From the NCBI RefSeq assembly GCF_015207875.1, contig NZ_JADEVZ010000020.1:1-64000 (forward strand): DNA of 64,000 nucleotides, read 5' to 3'. Below, in pieces: positions 56,638-64,000 of the stretch (position 1 is its first letter; each line of letters begins with the position of its first letter). Made by a program: the position numbers and the translations under genes. The notes under the pieces were generated by a model. It saw only the letters and a program-made list of their open reading frames with translations, searched no databases and had not been told where the DNA came from. Source of the stretch: Dolichospermum sp. LEGE 00240 (lineage in GTDB: Bacteria; Cyanobacteriota; Cyanobacteriia; Cyanobacteriales; Nostocaceae).

Positions 56638-56646
56638 AAACCCCAT
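56617..56646. repeat. 11-bp tandem repeat AACCCCATAAA x2.7
   Basis: Two full and one partial copy of AACCCCATAAA cover the stop codon of the methyltransferase and reach the spacer before the thioesterase. Confidence 0.85.
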
Positions 56647-56647
56647 T

Positions 56648-57406
56648 ATGACCACTAAAACTACCTTCACAAATTGGATAACTTGCCCTCAACCTAATTC
56701 CCACGCCAAAATACGCCTATTTTGCTTTGCTTATGCCGGTGGTAGTGCTACGATTTTTCGGACATGGGCTGATGATTTACCAGCAACTATTGAATTATGC
56801 CCCATAGAAATTCCCGGAAGAGGTAAACAAATCAAATCACCTCCATATACAAAAATTCAACCTTTAGTTCAAGCAATAGCCACTAATATCATCCCCTATC
56901 TAGATAAACCCTATGCTTTTATGGGTTACAGTATGGGTTCATTAATTAGTTTTGAGCTAATTAGGCTACTGCGTTCTAAATATAATTTTCACCCTTTACA
57001 TCTTTTTGTTGCTGCTCATCAAGCCCCACAATTATCTGCGGAAAAACCGCCAATTTCTCAATTACCAGATACCGATTTTTTGGTCAAAATATCTCAATTG
57101 AATGGAACTCCCCAAGAAGTGCTAGAAAATGCCGACTTGATGCAGATATTTCTACCGATTATCCGCGCTGATTTTACAGTTTTAGAATCCTATATTTATA
57201 CTCCCCAACCTCCCTTAGATTGTCCTATTACTGCTTTTGGTGGGTTACAAGACCCAAGAGTTAGTTCTACTGCCATTGCTGCATGGGAAAAACAAACTGT
57301 CGCCCCTTTTTCATTAAGAATGATAGATGGTGATCATTTTTTTATCAATACTGCTAAGACTACTTTGCTTAATCATCTGATTCAATCCCTCCAATCCTAT
57401 TTTTAA
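56648..57406 (+). CDS. Type II thioesterase (GrsT-like alpha/beta hydrolase)
   Basis: The 252-residue product is an external thioesterase of the kind that edits non-ribosomal peptide or polyketide synthases. It starts with LFCFAYAGGSATIFRTWADD, has the nucleophile elbow GYSMG (Ser95), the acid in the LQDPRVS region and the His in GDHFFI. All catalytic residues are present. It follows the methyltransferase by 10 bp and may be co-transcribed, but no NRPS or PKS gene lies in the window, so its usual partner is elsewhere or lost. Confidence 0.9.
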   Translation: MTTKTTFTNWITCPQPNSHAKIRLFCFAYAGGSATIFRTWADDLPATIELCPIEIPGRGKQIKSPPYTKIQPLVQAIATNIIPYLDKPYAFMGYSMGSLISFELIRLLRSKYNFHPLHLFVAAHQAPQLSAEKPPISQLPDTDFLVKISQLNGTPQEVLENADLMQIFLPIIRADFTVLESYIYTPQPPLDCPITAFGGLQDPRVSSTAIAAWEKQTVAPFSLRMIDGDHFFINTAKTTLLNHLIQSLQSYF

Positions 57407-57845
57407 GGAATTTTTGTCCAAAAAAAGAGTGGATATTTCTATATTTATCTTCTAAAATACGAAAAATATACCTAGTACCGCAGAGCGGAAGTCAAAATTC
57501 AAAACCAAGGCAGTATAGGCTTTGTAACGATTTAGAATGGTTGCTTCACTTACGCCGCAGTGTACTAGTGATTGGGGAATCATTACCGACTCTATACTAA
57601 TTAACAGGTTTGAAAATAATTGAGGATTTATATAGTACGGTTATCACGACGCTCCTATCTATAAAACCGAACTGTAATCAATTGATTTTCTGGTGCTACT
57701 ATTTAATTGGGAAGCTAAAGATTAGGCTTCAAGAAGTTAAAAGTTAGAAGTTTTGCCAGTAGTATTATTGTTTACCAGTTCAGAAGCTTAAGATTCAGTC
57801 TCACCAAATCAGGAAGTCCAATAGTGAATTTTTGAGGAGATAGAT
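57407..57845. other. Intergenic region upstream of hsp20
   Basis: No gene. It would carry the hsp20 promoter; I find no CIRCE-like TTAGCACTC-N9-GAGTGCTAA element. The left end has CTAGTACCGCAGAGCGG, a short dispersed repeat relative. Confidence 0.45.
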
Positions 57846-58313
57846 ATGACACTTGTACGTTGGAATCCTTTACGGGAAATAGAACGCTGGGAACCGTTCC
57901 CGGAAATGGGTATTATCCGTCAGCAAATGGATCGTTTGTTTGAACAGTTATTACCACCAGATGGAGGGGAAAGAATAGGATTGACTTTTATTCCTCCTGC
58001 CGAAATTGCGGAAACCGATAGTGATTTGAAATTGAAAGTGGAAATACCGGGCTTGGATGCGAAGGATCTTAATGTTGAGGTCACTCCTGAGTCGGTTTCT
58101 ATTAGCGGTGAGCGCAAATCGGAAACAACAACAGAAGCGGAAGGTATGACTCGCTCAGAGTTTCGTTATGGCAAATTCCAACGGATAATCGCCTTGCCTG
58201 CGGTCGTGGATAATGAGAAGGTGGTGGCAGAATATAAGAATGGAATTCTCCATTTGACTATTCCTAAAGCCGAATCAGAAAAACACAAGGCTGTAAAGGT
58301 TAATCTCGGTTAA
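57846..58313 (+). CDS. Hsp20/alpha-crystallin small heat-shock protein
   Basis: The 155-residue product is a small heat-shock chaperone of the cyanobacterial HspA type. It begins MTLVRWNPLREIERWEPFPE, has the alpha-crystallin core (about 45-145) with VEIPGLDAKDLNVEVTPESV, GNRRE-like SISGERKSE, and the AEYKNGILHLTIPKA signature. The ATG follows a GAGGAG ribosome binding site. A terminator follows. Expression is probably heat-induced, as in the family, but no operator is seen. Confidence 0.95.
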   Translation: MTLVRWNPLREIERWEPFPEMGIIRQQMDRLFEQLLPPDGGERIGLTFIPPAEIAETDSDLKLKVEIPGLDAKDLNVEVTPESVSISGERKSETTTEAEGMTRSEFRYGKFQRIIALPAVVDNEKVVAEYKNGILHLTIPKAESEKHKAVKVNLG

Positions 58314-58338
58314 TGGCTTTTGTTTGAAATGAATTAGT

Positions 58339-58381
58339 AAGGATGAGTGGTTTGACAATCATTTCATCCTTCATTTTTTTT
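58339..58381 (+). terminator. Terminator of hsp20
   Basis: A perfect 8-bp stem AAGGATGA / TCATCCTT with a 17-base loop is followed by an eight-T run. Confidence 0.8.
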
Positions 58382-58830
58382 GTAATAAGTAGGAGAGATA
58401 ATAATTGATGATTTATGTTGTAAAATCTACCTAAAAATAGGTTTCCAATTATATAGTTATTTCTCAAGATAGATGCTAAAAAGCATTTTTATATGTACGA
58501 GTCATGGAGACAAAAAGTCTAGTACAGCACGGCGTAAATAAAACAACTATTCTTCATCACTAAAAAGCTGATGCCATATTATTTTTGACTTTTGACTTTT
58601 GACTTTTGACGAACGCCTTGCGGTACTAGCCTATATCCTTTTCGTACTTTTATGTAAGATATGAGCAAATATATCTCAGTCGCTGTTAATATATCGGAAA
58701 TAGCAGTTTGTATCCTTGACATAGATAGGAGTTTCTAATTTTGGGAAAACTTCTCTAAAAACACACACTGATACAGTTTCATTTGCTTGAATAGCTATAT
58801 AAAGAGGATTGAGATTGGCAATTATTAATT
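58382..58830. other. Intergenic region with short repeats
   Basis: It has a run of TTTTGAC heptamers (about 58585-58610) adjoining the GACGAACGCCTTGCGGTACTA repeat shared with 10653. An antisense open frame near 58676-58829 has no start codon and no recognised similarity. Nothing else is seen. Confidence 0.45.
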
Positions 58831-59076
58831 ATGGCAACCAAAATAATTGATGTTAGAGAATATACTGTCCGAGCGCACAAAAGACTGATTCACACACGGG
58901 TTTTCCACTTTGTTTGTAAAGAATGTAATCAGGCGACAAAGCGGGAAACTTTCGGAACTCGCCCTTTATATTGTGAAAGTTGTCGTCCTCCCCAACCTCC
59001 GAAAAAATCACTCCAGGGATCTACACCAAGCAAACCTAGAGCCATGACTTACACCAGCAATATAGATTTAGGTTGA
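58831..59076 (+). CDS. Small zinc-ribbon-like protein
   Basis: The 81-residue product has two CxxC pairs, Cys29/Cys32 (FVCKECN) and Cys48/Cys51 (YCESC), spaced as a zinc ribbon, with a basic N-terminal part ([19 protein letters not shown]) and a Pro/Ser-rich tail. It may bind DNA or RNA. It starts 10 bp before the next gene on the same strand, so the two probably form an operon. I know similar short proteins only as cyanobacterial hypotheticals. Confidence 0.75.
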   Translation: MATKIIDVREYTVRAHKRLIHTRVFHFVCKECNQATKRETFGTRPLYCESCRPPQPPKKSLQGSTPSKPRAMTYTSNIDLG

Positions 59077-59086
59077 GTGAATTGCT

Positions 59087-60055
59087 ATGAATTCTCCAGG
59101 ACAATTACAAGCACCACCCGAAGTATTTATTACGCCATTGTTGGAATTACGAGACTACTATGGGAGTCTCGCCCAAAAGTACCAACGTCTATTCATAGAG
59201 GCGCGATCGCAATTAGATAATGTAGAATCCTTATTATCTACATGGTCTTATACTCAAGACAACGAACAAGTTGAGGCTGACGAAGAAGATTCACTCTTGT
59301 TGTTGTCTTCTAATCACAGTTCCAATCGGGAATATTTGCATCCCCTAGAGTCAGAAATTACTCAATCAGACCCTTTCAAAGTCGAACATTCCCTCTCCGA
59401 AGTCAGAGACTCGAACAATCTTTCCTATCAGCGTCGTCACTATGTTGGTAAGGGGGAAGATGTTCCCATGTTGGCTCACTATGAAAATATGACTCGCATG
59501 GAAGCACTCAAAAAGCTATTGCGAGAATATGTGGGAACTGTCTGTCACATAGATTTTATTGTGCGATCGCTCTATGGTGATTTAGAGTCTACTATTTTCA
59601 AAGTCGTTAAAGGTAGAGTCCAATCATCTCTGACCCAAGGGAGGGAAAGTGGTTATTGGTCAGCAATTCCCAATGAACCAGGCTGTTATACCCTAGACTT
59701 AAATTCACTAGGTCCAATTCAAGGTAGGGGAATATCTAGGGGGATTAAATCCACCAAAACCAACAAACATTTTGTCAGACCCCAAACGAAAGTAGTACCG
59801 ATGTTGGCACAATTTGATGGTCAATTTTTAATTGATGCTCTGACCTTATTTCTAGAACAAAATGCCGGACGAATTTTCAATGTGAATGAGATAGTTAATG
59901 GCATTTACGGACATCTGGACCCAGAGGAAGTCAGAGAGGTTAAAAATAAGGTTCTCAATGAACTATCTAGGGGTCATCGCACAGGCCGATTTGTCAGAGT
60001 TCCTCACCAAATCGGTCTATATACTTGCGATATGAATATGGTCGCCAAAAAATAA
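59087..60055 (+). CDS. Protein with two duplicated domains, unknown function
   Basis: The 322-residue product has an N-terminal helical part (1-60), an acidic Ser-rich linker, and an internal duplication: residues 126-207 and 237-318 share VPMLA..., a helix with EAL/DAL, a GxxxxxxxI segment, SLYGDLE/GIYGHLD, then a K-x-x-V-x-x-SLTQGRESG/ELSRGHRTG helix and a GCYTLDL/GLYTCDM ending. Each unit reads like a winged-helix-type fold. It lies 10 bp downstream of the zinc-ribbon gene. A DNA-binding or regulatory role is a guess. Confidence 0.75.
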   Translation: MNSPGQLQAPPEVFITPLLELRDYYGSLAQKYQRLFIEARSQLDNVESLLSTWSYTQDNEQVEADEEDSLLLLSSNHSSNREYLHPLESEITQSDPFKVEHSLSEVRDSNNLSYQRRHYVGKGEDVPMLAHYENMTRMEALKKLLREYVGTVCHIDFIVRSLYGDLESTIFKVVKGRVQSSLTQGRESGYWSAIPNEPGCYTLDLNSLGPIQGRGISRGIKSTKTNKHFVRPQTKVVPMLAQFDGQFLIDALTLFLEQNAGRIFNVNEIVNGIYGHLDPEEVREVKNKVLNELSRGHRTGRFVRVPHQIGLYTCDMNMVAKK

Positions 60056-60058
60056 CAC

Positions 60059-60090
60059 AAAAAAGGTGCGTTACAACTTGTCAACGCACC
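60059..60090 (-). terminator. Terminator behind tRNA-Ser
   Basis: An 8-bp stem GGTGCGTT / AACGCACC with a 10-base loop is followed on the minus strand by TTTTTT. It lies 10 bp past the tRNA 3' end. Confidence 0.75.
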
Positions 60091-60100
60091 TGCTTAAAAA

Positions 60101-60188
60101 TGGAGAGGGGGGGATTCGAACCCCCGAAGGGATATAATCCCTTAACAGATTAGCAATCTGCCGCTTTCGACCACTCAGCCACCTCTCC
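60101..60188 (-). tRNA. tRNA-Ser (anticodon GCU)
   Basis: On the minus strand the sequence begins GGAGAGGTGGCTGAGTGGTC, pairs with the 3' acceptor strand CCTCTCC, has the anticodon loop TTGCTAA (anticodon GCT) within AGATTGCTAATCT, a long variable arm AAGGGATTATATCCCTT as in tRNA-Ser, and a T arm GGGGGTTCGAATCCCCC. CCA is not encoded. The discriminator base is A. Confidence 0.97.
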
Positions 60189-60355
60189 AGTTCATGAGTA
60201 ATAATCTTAGCAGAAGTTTTTCACCCTGTCAACAGTTATTTTGTAAATAGCTAGGAGTCAGGAGTCAGGAGTCAGAATTAGAGGGAGATTTATTCAGGTT
60301 TTCGGTTTATATGGCTAACGCGCCACGCTAGGCTATCAGCAAGCCCTAAATAGAT

Positions 60356-60416
60356 TCAATGACCACTGACCAATGACCACTGACCACTGACCAATGACCA
60401 CTGACCAATGACCACT

Positions 60417-60417
<1 letters not shown>
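60356..60417. repeat. Heptamer tandem repeat (TGACCAA/TGACCAC)
   Basis: About eight CAATGAC/CACTGAC heptamers in a row, between the tRNA and crtB. Same class as 39812-39883. Confidence 0.9.
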
Positions 60418-62772
<2,355 letters not shown>

Positions 62773-63348
62773 TTAAACCTACTATTCTTCAATATTTCTT
62801 AACTGTTTTGTCGTTCTCATTATACGTTGCAATCCTTTACATTTGGCACGGTAGGTCTGATTGCTTCCCAAAAAATTCCCAAAATTTTGCCCTGACTATG
62901 TAATTTACCTTCATCTTCGCTCCAGGAGTAAACACAAAATTTTCTTACGTGATCAATATTTAGTGTAGTTTAGGACTCATTTTAAATCAGTGTATATTTT
63001 TGCTTAACTGCCCATCATCAATACAAAAAATGGCTGCTTTGCTCAGTGTTTATACGTTAAAAATCTATGTCTAATAGTAAAGTAAATAGCAAATAAAAAT
63101 TGTATTCATAAGCAAAAATAATCGAAATATTAGTAATACTTCAAAACTAGATTTAAAACTTTTATTTATTTAAATCTCCATTACGGTATATGATGATCCC
63201 AGACAGTTTAATCATAATTAAATCTGAAAACGCATAGAAATTATGTAATTCCAAAAAACTTGTTCTTTGTTCAATAAAACTCTTTTTCTATTCAACCTGG
63301 GGATTATTTTTCTAGGAATTGTGCATCTATCTGGAGAATAACTAAACT
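62773..63348. other. Divergent intergenic region, no gene seen
   Basis: This AT-rich gap holds the promoters of crtP-crtB (minus) and of the exported protein (plus). I see no convincing coding frame, repeat or structured RNA. Confidence 0.5.
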
Positions 63349-64000
63349 ATGATATCAACGGGAATACTATGGGTGAAATCCTTTACAGGAGGTGCTTTGG
63401 CGTTGACGGCAAATTTACCACTGGGTTTAATAGCTGCGTTTTCTCCAATCCAACTTCCAGCCAACTTAGTTAAGCCGCAAGCTCAATTTCTGACGATCGC
63501 TCAACAACATAAAAATGCTTGGCAAAAAACCTTAATATCAAAAACTGCTTTCACGGTTAACTGGATAAATAGGCAGTTATCATCCTACAGAAATAAGTCT
63601 ATCGCTGTACCTTCAATCACCTTGAAGGCAAAAGAAACGCAATTTTGTCCCTCTGTGCCAGAAAATATAGCTGCACAACCTCACTTGAAAAATGCTACTA
63701 ACTTTTTACCAATAGTTACACAAGTTAGTGTTTCCAGGGTAGATTTATCACCTTCTACTGTTGTGCGATCGCTCCAAAGTTTCTTTAATGTCATCCGCAA
63801 TCCAGTTGATCCAAATGGAAGTTATGATTACTCACCAGTATTGATTGTCAAGCGGAATCCATCCAGTTATGAAGTATGGGTTAATAACAGTTTTGTTGCC
63901 AGACTACCTGATCGAATTACAGCCAAAGCATTACAAAATCGCTTGCAGCAATTAACAAAAATACCTGCTGTACAACCTACAGAATTACAACCGGGCTTAG
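63349..64000 (+). CDS. Exported protein of unknown function, 3' end outside window
   Basis: An open frame starts at ATG 63349 after CTGGAGAATAACTAA and continues to the window edge (217 codons visible). It starts MISTGILWVKSFTGGALALT, which looks like a hydrophobic signal segment (about 5-34). The visible part is polar after that, ending YEVWVNNSFVARLPDRITAK then ALQNRLQQLTK. I recognise no domain in this half. A HIP1 palindrome lies near 63770 within the frame. Confidence 0.75.
   Translation, partial: MISTGILWVKSFTGGALALTANLPLGLIAAFSPIQLPANLVKPQAQFLTIAQQHKNAWQKTLISKTAFTVNWINRQLSSYRNKSIAVPSITLKAKETQFCPSVPENIAAQPHLKNATNFLPIVTQVSVSRVDLSPSTVVRSLQSFFNVIRNPVDPNGSYDYSPVLIVKRNPSSYEVWVNNSFVARLPDRITAKALQNRLQQLTKIPAVQPTELQPGL

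Noticed and set aside
58676-58829. Start-less minus-strand frame reading ...ETVSVCVFREVFPKLETP...
   Set aside because: It looks protein-like but has no start codon and lies in the promoter region of the zinc-ribbon gene; I cannot assign it to a family.

Overview
The window is chromosomal DNA of a cyanobacterium, very probably a filamentous heterocyst-forming type (Nostocales; genus not resolved). Evidence: psaC, nblR-like, pxcA, the crtP-crtB pair, a cyanobacterial Gly-rich RRM protein and a cyanobacterial DUF6464 protein; many HIP1 palindromes (GCGATCGC, e.g. near 8031, 9836, 11579); and heptamer tandem repeats (TGACCAA / TTGTCAG types) of the STRR class known from heterocystous cyanobacteria. 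The DNA is AT-rich and intergenic regions carry many small inverted-repeat elements and decayed genes, which suggests a genome shaped by miniature transposons.

Layout. 1-7 kb: an OmpR-type regulator, a lysine-rich microprotein, an LpxB-like protein followed by a single-chain type IIG restriction-modification enzyme. 7-15 kb: ftsH, aroC, a 49-residue conserved-looking small protein, a TPR protein, a YbjQ protein, a membrane protein, then a Tat-exported beta-carbonic anhydrase directly behind a decayed SulP anion transporter, and an Uma2 nuclease. 15.4-16 kb: a hicA toxin gene cut into three pieces by two different MITE-like elements. 16-22 kb (minus strand): recG, an acidic hypothetical, tsf and rpsB. 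22-30 kb: an orphan antitoxin, ddl, a class V aminotransferase, a double-glycine-leader protein, a UvrD-like P-loop protein, and pxcA. 31-39 kb: RRM protein, a ClC transporter with a Gln in place of the gating Glu, a periplasmic hypothetical, fmt, DUF6464. 39-49 kb: psaC, glmS, then a polysaccharide cluster (flippase, truncated glycosyltransferase with a deletion scar, two further glycosyltransferases), a B12-radical SAM protein and a higBA module. 49.6-53 kb: trpS, metF-like, a carotenoid oxygenase. 53.2-57.4 kb: a defence-like block (AAA ATPase overlapping a PIN-like nuclease, then a C5-cytosine methyltransferase and an orphan type II thioesterase). 57.8-64 kb: hsp20, a zinc-ribbon-like small protein paired with a duplicated-domain protein, tRNA-Ser(GCU), crtB/crtP, and the start of an exported protein that runs off the end.

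The most unusual content is (i) the overlapping ATPase-PIN pair beside an orphan DNA methyltransferase, (ii) the doubly interrupted hicA, which shows two MITE families inserted in a gene, (iii) the sulP-carbonic anhydrase relic, (iv) the ClC protein lacking its gate glutamate, and (v) a glycosyltransferase whose conserved N-terminus is encoded upstream of its first ATG, with ATA where a start is expected. No CRISPR array, rRNA or intact transposase gene was seen.
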